This document shows positions 54,733 through 63,320 of a stretch of DNA of 64,000 nucleotides, in pieces; position 1 is the first letter of the stretch, and the number at the start of each line of letters is the position of its first letter. The position numbers and the translations under genes were made by a program. Source of the stretch: Sneathiellales bacterium (GTDB lineage Bacteria > Pseudomonadota > Alphaproteobacteria > JANQFL01). The notes below the pieces were generated by a model. It saw only the letters and a list, made by a program, of their open reading frames with translations, made no database searches and had not been told where the DNA came from. The stretch is from contig JANQFL010000074.1 of the NCBI GenBank assembly GCA_028277845.1, positions 1 to 64,000 of the forward strand, in the 5' to 3' direction.

Positions 54733-56442
54733 TTAGTCCGTCAACACAACGCCTTCGCGCCGCGGATCGGCGCCGCCGTCCAGGCCGGTCGCCGTGAACC
54801 GGATGCCGTGCAAACCGCTGTTGAGCGTACGGACGCGGACGTTGTGGCCCAGCGCCGTCAACGCGGGTTCGAGCCTTGCCGCAGCCGTACCCTGCTCCAG
54901 GTCTGTCGTTCCGTTGCGGTTGACGAAGTGGGGCTGATCGATCGCCTGTTGCATGGACATGTTCCAATCCAGGACGCCGATGATCGTTTTGGTGACATAG
55001 CCGATGATCCGGCTGCCCCCCGGTGAACCGACGGCGGCGACGGGATTATCCTGTTGGTCGAGAATGATGGTCGGAGACATGGAGCTGCGCGGGCGTTTGC
55101 CGGGCTCGACCCGGTTGGCAACGGGCCTCCCGTCCTTTTCGGGGCGGAATGAAAAATCGGTCAATTGGTTGTTGAGCAGGAACCCGCGCACCATCAGGCG
55201 CGAACCGAACGCGTTCTCGACGCTGGTGGTCATCGACACGATATTGCCTTGTCCATCCACGATGGTGAAATGGCTGGTGGATGGTAGCGCACCGTCACTA
55301 TTGGGCGCCCATGGCAGCCCGTCGCCCTTCTTTTGCAACGGTGTTCCGGCTCGGGCCTTGCCCATGGAACGGGCGGGGTCGATTTGCTTGGCGCGTGATC
55401 CGAGGTAACCGCGCGACAGCATCGCGGTCACGGGCACGTCCACGAAATCGGTATCGGCGACGTACTGACCACGGTCGGCAAAGGCGAGCCGGCTGGCCTC
55501 GCTGATGACATGCACGGCCTCGACCGATCCCGGCGCCATGGTGTGGAGCGGAAAATGTTCCAGAATTCCCAGGATCTGCAGTGTTGCGATGCCTCCGGAC
55601 GTGGGCGGCGGCATGGTGCAGACCCGGTGCCCGCGGTACGGCCGGCACAAGGCGTCGCGTTTCACGGCGCGGTATCCGGCAAGGTCGTCCATGGTCAGCC
55701 GACCGGGATTGCCCGCGTGCGATTGCACCGTCTCCACGATGTCGCGCGCGATCGCACCCGTATACAGGGCGTCCGCCCCTTCCTCGGCAATGGTGCGCAG
55801 GGTCTCGCCGTATGCCCTGTTGACCAGGACGTGGCCCACCGGCAATGGTGCGCCGTCAGGCAGATAGAAGTATCGCCGCGCGCTCACCTGCGTGCGCAGA
55901 TGCTTGTCGCGTGTGAGCAGGAAGTTGAGGCGGGGCGACACTTCGAACCCTTTCTCGGCCAGGTCGATCGCGCCACCGAACAGTGTCTTCCATGGCCGTT
56001 GTCCGTGATCGGCATGCGCCATCTGCAGCATGCGCAACACGCCGGGCGCGCCGACCGACCGGCCGCCGACCACCGCGCCATAGAACTTCAGCGGTTTGCC
56101 GTCCGGGCCGAGAAACAAGTCCGGTGCCGCCGCCGCCGGCGCCATTTCCCGACCGTCATAGGCATGGACCGCCTTGTCTTTAGCGGAGTAATGCAACAGA
56201 AAGGCGCCCCCGCCGATGCCCGACGATTGCGGTTCCACCAGGCCGAGCACCGCCTGAACGGCGATGGCGGCATCCACGGCGCCGCCACCGGCCCGCAGCA
56301 CGGCCATGCCGGCCTCGGCCGCATGAGGATTGGCGGCGGCGACCATGGGGCCCTGGTCCTGGGCACTTGCCGGAATCGCCAGGCAGCCAAACAACAGCGA
56401 CAGATAGCCCAGCCGGACAAGCCACAACGATAGACGCCTCAC
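54733..56442 (-). CDS. ggt: Gamma-glutamyltransferase
   Basis: 569 aa from GTG at 56442, chosen because AGGAGG lies 6 nt upstream on the minus strand. The signal peptide ends near PASAQD. An Ntn-hydrolase: autocleavage is expected before Thr389 in LPSTSHFTIVD, and the gamma-glutamyl site includes NNQLTDFSF and the PSSMSP-equivalent PRSSMSPTI, plus GSPGGSRII. Secreted to the periplasm, it removes gamma-glutamyl groups from glutathione and peptides. Divergent from a P1-family peptidase gene. Confidence 0.95.
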   Translation of the reverse strand: MRRLSLWLVRLGYLSLLFGCLAIPASAQDQGPMVAAANPHAAEAGMAVLRAGGGAVDAAIAVQAVLGLVEPQSSGIGGGAFLLHYSAKDKAVHAYDGREMAPAAAAPDLFLGPDGKPLKFYGAVVGGRSVGAPGVLRMLQMAHADHGQRPWKTLFGGAIDLAEKGFEVSPRLNFLLTRDKHLRTQVSARRYFYLPDGAPLPVGHVLVNRAYGETLRTIAEEGADALYTGAIARDIVETVQSHAGNPGRLTMDDLAGYRAVKRDALCRPYRGHRVCTMPPPTSGGIATLQILGILEHFPLHTMAPGSVEAVHVISEASRLAFADRGQYVADTDFVDVPVTAMLSRGYLGSRAKQIDPARSMGKARAGTPLQKKGDGLPWAPNSDGALPSTSHFTIVDGQGNIVSMTTSVENAFGSRLMVRGFLLNNQLTDFSFRPEKDGRPVANRVEPGKRPRSSMSPTIILDQQDNPVAAVGSPGGSRIIGYVTKTIIGVLDWNMSMQQAIDQPHFVNRNGTTDLEQGTAAARLEPALTALGHNVRVRTLNSGLHGIRFTATGLDGGADPRREGVVLTD

Positions 56443-56525
56443 GTGATACCTCCTGCTTTGTCTCGTCAACCGTGCAAAACCGTGACATACGCTTTGGTTC
56501 GGCGAAAATACGCCACACGGTAACA

Positions 56526-56554
56526 TTGACCGGCATAATACCAGTGGTTAGTGT
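56526..56554 (+). promoter_or_regulatory. Putative promoter for P1 peptidase gene
   Basis: TTGACC at 56526-56531 and TAGTGT at 56549-56554 with 17 nt between them, in the region between ggt and the P1 peptidase gene. ATTGAC (56525-56530) and GTCAAT (56553-56558) form an inverted repeat with a 22-nt spacer that may be an operator. The -10 match is weak. Confidence 0.3.
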
Positions 56555-56586
56555 CAATATTTGTTTGCGTACAGTCTAATCACAAT

Positions 56587-57630
56587 ATGGTCGAACCCGG
56601 TCCCAGAAATCTCATATCCGATGTCGACGGTATCCTGGTCGGCAACGCCAGCGACGAAACCGTCCGGACCGGCGTCACTGTCATCATGAACGACGGCCGC
56701 ATGAACGCGGCGGTGGATGTCCGGGGTGGCGGACCGGGAACCCGCGAGACGGACGCCCTGAACCCGGCCTGCGCCGTGGACGGCATCGATGCACTCGTGT
56801 TCGCCGGCGGGTCGGCGTTTGGCCTGGATGCCGCCAGCGGCGTCATGTCGTGGATGGCGGGGCAGGAGCGCGGATTTCCGGTTGGTCCGTTTCGTATCCC
56901 GATCGTGCCGTCGGCGATCATCTTTGATTTGGCCAATGGCGGCGACAAAAGCTGGGGCGGTTCCGCACCGTATCGCGGATTGGGCAAGCTTGCCGCCGCG
57001 TCGGTCGATGCCGAATTCGATCTCGGCAATGCCGGTGCCGGCCTGGGCGCGATGGCGGGCCGCATCAAGGGCGGTCTCGGCAGTACGTCGCTTGTCTCCG
57101 AAGACGGCATCGTCGTCGGTGCCCTGGTCGTGGCCAATCCGGTCGGATCGGTCGTGATGCCCGGCACGTCGACTTTCTGGGCATGGGCGCTCGAACAGAA
57201 CGCGGAACTGGGCGGCCAGAAGGCGCCCGCCGGAGACGTCGAGATCGATTTGGAACTGCCCTTGGAATCCCGTATTGGCGGGGATGTCCAGGCCGGCGCC
57301 AACACGACGGTCGCCGCCGTGGCAACGAATCTCGAATTGGACCGGGCTCAACTCCAACGTGTAGCGATCATGGCTCAGGACGGGTTCGCCCGGGCAATCC
57401 GGCCCGTGCATACGCCGTTCGATGGTGATACCGTATTCGCTTTGTCAACGCGTGCCAGGCCGGTCGAAGGGCTCGCAGCCCTGGCCGTCGCCCGGGCGGG
57501 CATGATGGCAGCGGATTGTGTGGCGCGTGCCGTGGCGCGGGCCGTCTATTGTGCCGATAGCGTGTGGGGTATTCCCAGCTATCGGTCCGTTCATGCCGGC
57601 ATTATGTCCGGCGAGCACAGGGAGGTGTGA
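56587..57630 (+). CDS. P1 family peptidase (DmpA/NylC type)
   Basis: 347 aa from ATG at 56587. Motifs of the P1 family: VDGILVGNASDE, RGGGPGTRETDAL, DALVFAGGSAFGLDAASG and the self-cleavage site GANTTVAAVATN, where cleavage is expected between Asn239 and Thr240, freeing the Thr nucleophile of the C-terminal beta chain. No signal peptide. Relatives include DmpA aminopeptidase, beta-aminopeptidases and NylC amide hydrolase; true substrate unknown. Its stop directly abuts the ATG of the binding-protein gene. Confidence 0.9.
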   Translation: MVEPGPRNLISDVDGILVGNASDETVRTGVTVIMNDGRMNAAVDVRGGGPGTRETDALNPACAVDGIDALVFAGGSAFGLDAASGVMSWMAGQERGFPVGPFRIPIVPSAIIFDLANGGDKSWGGSAPYRGLGKLAAASVDAEFDLGNAGAGLGAMAGRIKGGLGSTSLVSEDGIVVGALVVANPVGSVVMPGTSTFWAWALEQNAELGGQKAPAGDVEIDLELPLESRIGGDVQAGANTTVAAVATNLELDRAQLQRVAIMAQDGFARAIRPVHTPFDGDTVFALSTRARPVEGLAALAVARAGMMAADCVARAVARAVYCADSVWGIPSYRSVHAGIMSGEHREV

Positions 57631-59109
57631 ATGAAGAAGCTTACTCTATCGGCGCTGGCCGTTGCGGCGGTCGTCGTACCGGCGACGGCGTATGCCGCCA
57701 AGGATTCGGTGGTCCTCGGCATGCGCCTGGAACCCCGCGGTCTCGATCCCAGGGCCAAGGCGGAGGCGGCGATATCGCAAATCACGCTCTACAACCTCTA
57801 TGAGGGCCTCACCCGCATCAACAAGAGTGGTGAGGTCACGCCCGGACTGGCGGAAAGCTGGACGGTTTCCGACGATCAGACGACCTACACCTTCAATCTG
57901 CGCAAGGGTGTGAAATTCCACGATGGCACCGATTTCGATTCCGGTGACGTCAAGTGGACGTTCGAAGCCAATGCCGCCGAGGACAGCACCAACAAGCGTA
58001 AGAAGTACTTCACCAACATGGCGTCCATCGAAACGCCGGACGCGCACACGGTCCGCATCACCCTGAAGGAAGCGCGGCCGACGTTCCTGTTCAACATGGG
58101 TGAAACCACGGCCATCGTCGTCGGGCCGGAATCGGCGGCTTCGAACGGTACCAAGCCGGTCGGAACCGGCCCGTTCGAATTCTCCAAATGGGTCAAGGGC
58201 GATTCGGTGACCCTGACCAAATCGGCCTCCTATCGCGATGCCGGTTCGATCAAGCTGAGCAAAGTGACGTTCAAGTTCATCAACGATGCATCGGCGCAGG
58301 TTGCCGCCCTGCTGTCGGGCGATGTGGACGTGTTCCCCAACTTCGACCCGAAAAACGTCGCCCAGTTCAAGGCGGACCCGGGTTTCGAAGTGCTTGAAGG
58401 CACGACGGAAGGGGAAACCATCCTGTCGACCAACAACAAGTCTGACAAGCTCAAGGATATCCGGGTGCGCCAGGCCATCGCCCATGCCCTGAACCGCCAG
58501 GAAATCATCGATGGCGCCATGTTCGGTGCAGGCACGCCGATCGGCACGCATTTCGCTCCGCATAATCCGGCCTATGTCGACTTGATCAACACGTATCCCT
58601 ACGATCCGGCCAAGGCCAAGGCACTGCTGAAGGAAGCGGGTCACGGCGACGGGTTGACCCTCAGCCTGAAGCTGCCGCCGCCGACCTACGCGCGGGATGG
58701 CGGCCAAATCGTTGCGGCTCAATTGGCCAAGGTGGGCATCAAGGCCGAAATCCAGAATGTGGAATGGCCGGTCTGGCTGAAGGAAGTTTACAAGGAAAAG
58801 AACTACGATCTGTCGATCGTCAGTCATGTGGAGCCGAACGACATCGGTATCTACACCAACCCGAAATATTACTTCCAGTACGACAGCCAGGAATTCCGCG
58901 ACATCATGAAAAAGGCGGATAGCGCGCTCGATCCGGCGGAACGCACTAAGCATCTGCAAGCGGCGCAACGCAAGATCGCCGAAGATGCGGTCAACGGTTA
59001 TTTGTTCCAGTTCGCAAAGGTCACGGTAGTCCGTAAGGGCTTGCAGGGTGTCTGGCAAAATGCGCCGGTCTGGGCCAATGACATGGCGGCGATATCCTGG
59101 TCGAACTGA
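57631..59109 (+). CDS. ABC transporter substrate-binding protein, family 5 (orphan)
   Basis: 492 aa with a signal peptide (residues 1-20, ending TAYA). SBP_bac_5 features: YNLYEGLTRINKSGEVTPGLAESW, FNLRKGVKFHDGTDFDSGDV, GTGPFEFSKW and VRQAIAHALNRQEIIDG. It binds peptides or related ligands in the periplasm. The start codon follows the P1 peptidase stop with no gap, so both are made from one mRNA. No permease or ATPase genes follow; a terminator ends the unit. Confidence 0.93.
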   Translation: MKKLTLSALAVAAVVVPATAYAAKDSVVLGMRLEPRGLDPRAKAEAAISQITLYNLYEGLTRINKSGEVTPGLAESWTVSDDQTTYTFNLRKGVKFHDGTDFDSGDVKWTFEANAAEDSTNKRKKYFTNMASIETPDAHTVRITLKEARPTFLFNMGETTAIVVGPESAASNGTKPVGTGPFEFSKWVKGDSVTLTKSASYRDAGSIKLSKVTFKFINDASAQVAALLSGDVDVFPNFDPKNVAQFKADPGFEVLEGTTEGETILSTNNKSDKLKDIRVRQAIAHALNRQEIIDGAMFGAGTPIGTHFAPHNPAYVDLINTYPYDPAKAKALLKEAGHGDGLTLSLKLPPPTYARDGGQIVAAQLAKVGIKAEIQNVEWPVWLKEVYKEKNYDLSIVSHVEPNDIGIYTNPKYYFQYDSQEFRDIMKKADSALDPAERTKHLQAAQRKIAEDAVNGYLFQFAKVTVVRKGLQGVWQNAPVWANDMAAISWSN

Positions 59110-59136
59110 CCTGTTCGCCGGTAATTACAAACCGAC

Positions 59137-59167
59137 AACCGCCCGGCTTTGCCGGGCGGTTTTTTTC
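59137..59167 (+). terminator. Rho-independent terminator
   Basis: AACCGCCCGGC-TTT-GCCGGGCGGTT followed by TTTTTT, 28 nt after the binding-protein stop. It also faces the 3' end of the convergent kinase gene. Confidence 0.92.
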
Positions 59168-59197
59168 TGCAAAGGTTTGTTTGGACAGGAAATGCTC

Positions 59198-61531
59198 TTA
59201 AGTGTCTGACTGAGCGAGGACCGCTTCCACCTTGCGTGCCAGATCCGCCTTACGGAATGGCTTCTGCAACAGCGTGATGCCGTCATCCAACCGGTCGTGG
59301 TGGATGATCGAATTTTCCGTATACCCCGACATGAACAACACGCCGATGCCGGGAAACTGCTCGACGATTTGATCGGCGAGTTCCCGGCCGTTGATCCCGC
59401 CCGGCAGCACCACGTCGGTGATCAGCAAATCGATGCCGCCATTGGTGCGCATGATCTCAATGGCGCTGTCGCCCTTCTCCGCTTGCAGCACGGAATATCC
59501 CAACGATTCCAGCATGGTGACGGTCAGATCGCGGACATCCTCGTCATCTTCCACGACCAGTATCTTGGCGTCCTGCGGGGTCTTGATTTCGGCAAGCTTG
59601 GCGGCGTCGGCGCCCGTGTCTCCGGATGCCTGTGCCGCCCGCGGAATATACAATTTGACCGTCGTTCCCTCGCCTTCTTCGCTGTAGATCTTGGCGTGGC
59701 CGCCCGACTGTTTGGTAAATCCGTACACCATGCTCAGGCCCAGCCCGCTTCCCTTGCCGACTTCCTTGGTCGTGAAGAACGGCTCGAACGCCTTCTCGAC
59801 GGAATCTTCGGACATGCCGACGCCCGTATCGGTGACCGCGAGCATGACATACTGTCCCGGTTCGAGATCCAGCTGCATGGCGGCATACTCGTCGTCGAGC
59901 CGCGCGTTCGCCGTTTCGATGGTCAGCCTGCCGCCGTCGGGCATGGCGTCGCGGGCATTGATCGCCAGATTGAGAAGGGCGTTTTCCATCTGTACGTGGT
60001 CGACCTCGCATGACCATAAACCGCCGGCGATGACGGTCTCGATTTCGATGGTTTCGCCCAGGGTTCTTTGCAGAAGATCCGTCATTTCGCTGATCAGCCG
60101 GTTGAGATCGACGGCGTCCGGTTTCAGGGCCTGGCGCCGGGAAAACGCCAACAGACGTTGTGTCAGATTGGATCCGCGAATGGCGGCGGAAATGGATTTG
60201 TCGGCGAAATTCTGACGGTGATCGCCGCTCGGCAGATCGTCTTTCAACAGTTCCAGATTGCCGATGACGACTGCAAGCAGGTTGTTGAAATCGTGGGCGA
60301 TCCCGCCGGTCAATTGGCCGACCGCCTCCATCTTTTGAGACTGCCGCAACTGATCTTCCGCTTCTTCCGCTTTGGCGATCGCGTCCATTTCGGCGGACAC
60401 GTCGGAACCGGTGCCGCGATACCCGGCGAAGTCTCCGTTTTCGTCGTATATCGGTTTGCCGCTGACGGACCAGCACTGCTCGCGCCGGTCCGGCGTGTGG
60501 AACTTGTAGCGGAAGTCGCGGAACGGTTTGCGCTCGGCGAGATCTTTCAGGTGCCGGTCCCATTTTTCGCCGTCGTCGAGATCCCGCACCAGTTCGGTCC
60601 GTGTCTTGCCGATAACGTCGTCGGGCGACAATCCCGACATCCGGTACGCGCCTTCGGACATGTAGGTGAAGCGTAAGTCCGCATCCATTTCCCAGAACCA
60701 GTCGGACGACGCGTCGGCAAAGTCATGGAATCGTTGTTCACTGTGGCGCAGGGCTTTTTCGGCCGCGTTACGTAGCTGCAGATGGTCCTGGCTGGCGCTC
60801 AGGACCGAATTGGCCGTCTTCGATAGAAGTCCGAATTCGTCGTCCCGATGGACCCCTCCGAACGGCGCCTCGAACGGTTCCGGCGCGCGCGGGTTCACCA
60901 TTCCCAGGCGGTGGACGAAAGCCGTCAAAGGGCGTGTCAATACGAGGTGGAACACGCCGAGAAGGATAAACGTCAGCAACAGGCTTCGGATGACGCCGAA
61001 CGCCATGACGAACAGGGAACGGTCGAAAAAGGCGTTGAGGGCGGCATCACGATCCACGGTGACCTTGAGGTATCCGAACACGGTGTCCTGATCGGGCTGG
61101 GTCAGTTCGATCTCATAGGTCGGGTAGGCGTCGCTGACACGGCTGGTGATCCAACTCGTCGGGCTGGAACTCCTGTTCCGTTCCAGACTGGCCAGCGCGT
61201 CGCCGAAATCGTCTATGACATGAGCATCGACGATAAAGCCGTAGTCCAGAAGGCCTTCGACCACCTGTGTCGCAAGGCGCTTGTCCAGCCGGTGCGCGGC
61301 CTGCGATGCGGATCGTTCGGAAACCCGGAGGATCTGGTTGACGATTTCGTCCAGTTCCTTGTCCTGTTCGGTGAAGTCCAGCGCAATTTGCAGCGCGCCG
61401 ATGGCGGCACCCAGGATCAAGGCAAAGAGAACACCGTAGCGCGCCAGGCGAAACGCGACGCGTTTGTGGAACGGTATCGGCTGGACCTGTTTTTCTGGTG
61501 CCATTTCCGGGGTCCGGAAAGCGTTCTGCAC
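59198..61531 (-). CDS. Hybrid histidine kinase with PAS and receiver domains
   Basis: 777 aa from GTG at 61531; an ATG at 61504 gives 768. TM1 (~28-50), periplasmic segment (~50-165), TM2 (~170-195), HAMP-like linker, PAS (~270-390, with FHDFADASSDWFWEMDADLR), HisKA H-box GGIAHDFNNLLAVVIGNLE, HATPase with NLAINARDAMPDGG, DTGVGM and GKGSGLGLSMVYGF, and a C-terminal receiver with ILVVEDDEDVRDL and the phospho-acceptor Asp in LLITDVVLPGG. The HDFNN type kinase with attached receiver is common in PAS-rich networks. No cognate regulator nearby. Signal unknown. Confidence 0.92.
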   Translation of the reverse strand: MQNAFRTPEMAPEKQVQPIPFHKRVAFRLARYGVLFALILGAAIGALQIALDFTEQDKELDEIVNQILRVSERSASQAAHRLDKRLATQVVEGLLDYGFIVDAHVIDDFGDALASLERNRSSSPTSWITSRVSDAYPTYEIELTQPDQDTVFGYLKVTVDRDAALNAFFDRSLFVMAFGVIRSLLLTFILLGVFHLVLTRPLTAFVHRLGMVNPRAPEPFEAPFGGVHRDDEFGLLSKTANSVLSASQDHLQLRNAAEKALRHSEQRFHDFADASSDWFWEMDADLRFTYMSEGAYRMSGLSPDDVIGKTRTELVRDLDDGEKWDRHLKDLAERKPFRDFRYKFHTPDRREQCWSVSGKPIYDENGDFAGYRGTGSDVSAEMDAIAKAEEAEDQLRQSQKMEAVGQLTGGIAHDFNNLLAVVIGNLELLKDDLPSGDHRQNFADKSISAAIRGSNLTQRLLAFSRRQALKPDAVDLNRLISEMTDLLQRTLGETIEIETVIAGGLWSCEVDHVQMENALLNLAINARDAMPDGGRLTIETANARLDDEYAAMQLDLEPGQYVMLAVTDTGVGMSEDSVEKAFEPFFTTKEVGKGSGLGLSMVYGFTKQSGGHAKIYSEEGEGTTVKLYIPRAAQASGDTGADAAKLAEIKTPQDAKILVVEDDEDVRDLTVTMLESLGYSVLQAEKGDSAIEIMRTNGGIDLLITDVVLPGGINGRELADQIVEQFPGIGVLFMSGYTENSIIHHDRLDDGITLLQKPFRKADLARKVEAVLAQSDT

Positions 61532-61683
61532 GTGAGGGTCGTTGTTCCAAAATGACTATTAAAGGTATCGCCGATTATATGGAGATGAAAGGGATGTGTT
61601 GTTTGGAGAAAATGTTGAATCAGACCGGATTTTATTTCGCTAATCCGTCCGGCGGACACTCAATACGCCGGTTTGGGCAACAA

Positions 61684-61711
61684 AAAAGGCGGGCTGTTCA
61701 GCCCGCCTTTT
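61684..61711. terminator. Bidirectional terminator
   Basis: AAAAGGCGGGCT-GTTC-AGCCCGCCTTTT, a 12-bp stem with A/T runs on both sides, lies 27 nt after the stop of the minus-strand lipoprotein gene. It is effective in that direction and could also act on the plus strand. Confidence 0.85.
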
Positions 61712-61737
61712 CACGATGATTTGCCTTTTCAGCGCCT

Positions 61738-62928
61738 CTATCTCACATAGATATGCACTTCGTTGGTATTTGCCGCCGTCGATGTGGTCGAGCGCAGGTT
61801 TACCCGGCTCGGCGGCAAGCCCATTTCGGTCAACGTCCTCAGCACGTGCTCGGCGTGCCGACGCGACTTGTTCTGGGCCAGCGCGACCTGCGCGGGCGTG
61901 CCTTGGTTGGGCGCGACGGCGACCAGATCGAATTGCGCCTGCGGCCGGCGCTCCAGCGCCTTGCTCATGGCGGTATACAGCATCGACTGATACGGCACGT
62001 CAGGGCGGCTGAACCGGATAACGGCCAGAGGCGTCCGGTTGCCGAGCGCGCTGCTCGACGACGCGATCGGCGCGGCCGCCACCGGTGGCGGCGTGGACCC
62101 GATGGGTGCGGCCGAGGCATAGGCCCGGTTGATCAGGCTGGCGCCGTACAGTTCGCCGTTTTTCACCGCCAGCGACAAGGTGGTCAGGTTGGCGCGCTCG
62201 TTGGCGACGTAAGCGGTCTGCCGGCTGACATCCTCGCTCAACTCATTCAGCAGGCGGTCGATCAGAACGACCGTCCGGTTGGTCTCGTCTTCCAATATGG
62301 CCAGCTGGCGATGGTCTTCATCGATGGCGCCGGACAGGCCATAGGCGGCCCTGGACGACTCGAGCAAATAGCTGGACATGGATGAATCGGCGGTGACTTC
62401 ATTGGCCAGGCTGTTCATGGCGGCGATGTCGGACATCAGCCGGTCCAGTTCGATCTGGGCCTCGTTCCACTGGCGCACCAATACGGGGTTGCCGGGCGTG
62501 GTGCCCAGCTGCAGGCGTGTCGTGATCGCCGCCATGGTGCCGTGATAGCGCTGCGAATTGCTGGTCGTCGCGTTGCGGATTTCCTGCAGCCGGCGATTGC
62601 GGTCGACGATCTTGGCTTGCAGTGACCGCAGCTCCTGCCGCATCTGCGTGACCTTGCGGCCGACGAACGTTCCGGTCGGCTGGGCATCGGTGATGGCCGG
62701 CGGCGTGAAATTGGTCGTGCCCAAAGCGGGCGGACGAGCCGGCGCGGCGACCGGACCCAGCGTGGGTTCAGACTGAGCCTCGGACGGCGCCTGGGCAATC
62801 TGAACCTGTTCGCCCGAACCCGCTTCGTCACCCGTGAGGGAAGGCCAAAGAGATTCGGACGCGAACGAACAACCGGCGAGTAAAAATGCAGCGCCGAATG
62901 CCGTGGCGTACGATGTACGAAAAGACAT
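61738..62928 (-). CDS. Coiled-coil lipoprotein with OmpA-like C-terminus
   Basis: 396 aa. Signal peptide with lipobox LLAGC (lipidated Cys20), a Pro/Ala/Gln-rich spacer (~25-90), a long helical coiled coil (~90-250) beginning RKVTQMRQELRSLQAKIVDR, a Ser/Ala/Pro linker (~265-290), then an OmpA/MotB-like domain: LAVIRFSRPDVPYQSMLYTA with FDLVAVAPNQG and NKSRRHAEHVLRTLTEMGLP. The last part would bind peptidoglycan, though some ligand positions are changed. Looks like an envelope spacer protein. Monocistronic, with a terminator. Confidence 0.75.
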   Translation of the reverse strand: MSFRTSYATAFGAAFLLAGCSFASESLWPSLTGDEAGSGEQVQIAQAPSEAQSEPTLGPVAAPARPPALGTTNFTPPAITDAQPTGTFVGRKVTQMRQELRSLQAKIVDRNRRLQEIRNATTSNSQRYHGTMAAITTRLQLGTTPGNPVLVRQWNEAQIELDRLMSDIAAMNSLANEVTADSSMSSYLLESSRAAYGLSGAIDEDHRQLAILEDETNRTVVLIDRLLNELSEDVSRQTAYVANERANLTTLSLAVKNGELYGASLINRAYASAAPIGSTPPPVAAAPIASSSSALGNRTPLAVIRFSRPDVPYQSMLYTAMSKALERRPQAQFDLVAVAPNQGTPAQVALAQNKSRRHAEHVLRTLTEMGLPPSRVNLRSTTSTAANTNEVHIYVR

Positions 62929-63204
62929 CCCTTAAAACACTCTTCGCGTTATTATCAAATGAAGGACCAAATCGTTGGCTGGATAGTCCCGCGACTACTG
63001 AGCGAGCTTACCAGATCGTCCCCCTCTTAAAATCCAACCCGGTCGCGATCTTAAACAAAGGCCCGCAAACCCACAAGAAGCTTTTGTTTTTAGTCTGTTA
63101 CGGTTAAAAGCCGAAAACCATATCGGGGCCCTTGTGAATCCGATTTATTTTGATTAGGTTCCGCTGGTTCGGAGGCTGTGGACCCTATACAGCCTTCGAC
63201 ATGC

Positions 63205-63281
63205 GCGCTCGTAGCTCAGCTGGATAGAGCACCAGACTACGAATCTGGGGGTCGGGAGTTCGAATCTTCCCGAGCGCGCCA
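63205..63281 (+). tRNA. tRNA-Arg (anticodon ACG)
   Basis: 77 nt with encoded CCA. Acceptor GCGCTCG (63205-63211) pairs with CGAGCGC, discriminator G and CCA at 63279-63281. D arm AGCTCAGCTGGATAGAGC, anticodon loop CTACGAA (ACG, wobble A read as inosine), and T arm GGGAGTTCGAATCTTCCC. All arms fold without mismatches apart from a normal T-stem wobble. Confidence 0.97.
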
Positions 63282-63320
63282 TCCTCTTTCGTCAAATTTG
63301 CCGAAAATTGACCGGCTGTT

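Noticed and set aside
57646-59058. 470-codon minus-strand frame opposite the binding-protein gene
   Set aside because: The plus strand carries a signal peptide and SBP_bac_5 motifs; the minus frame has none.
61552-61719. Small open frame starting ATG-ACT-ATT between the hybrid kinase and the lipoprotein gene
   Set aside because: It runs through the strong terminator hairpin, lacks a ribosome site, and has no recognisable protein features.
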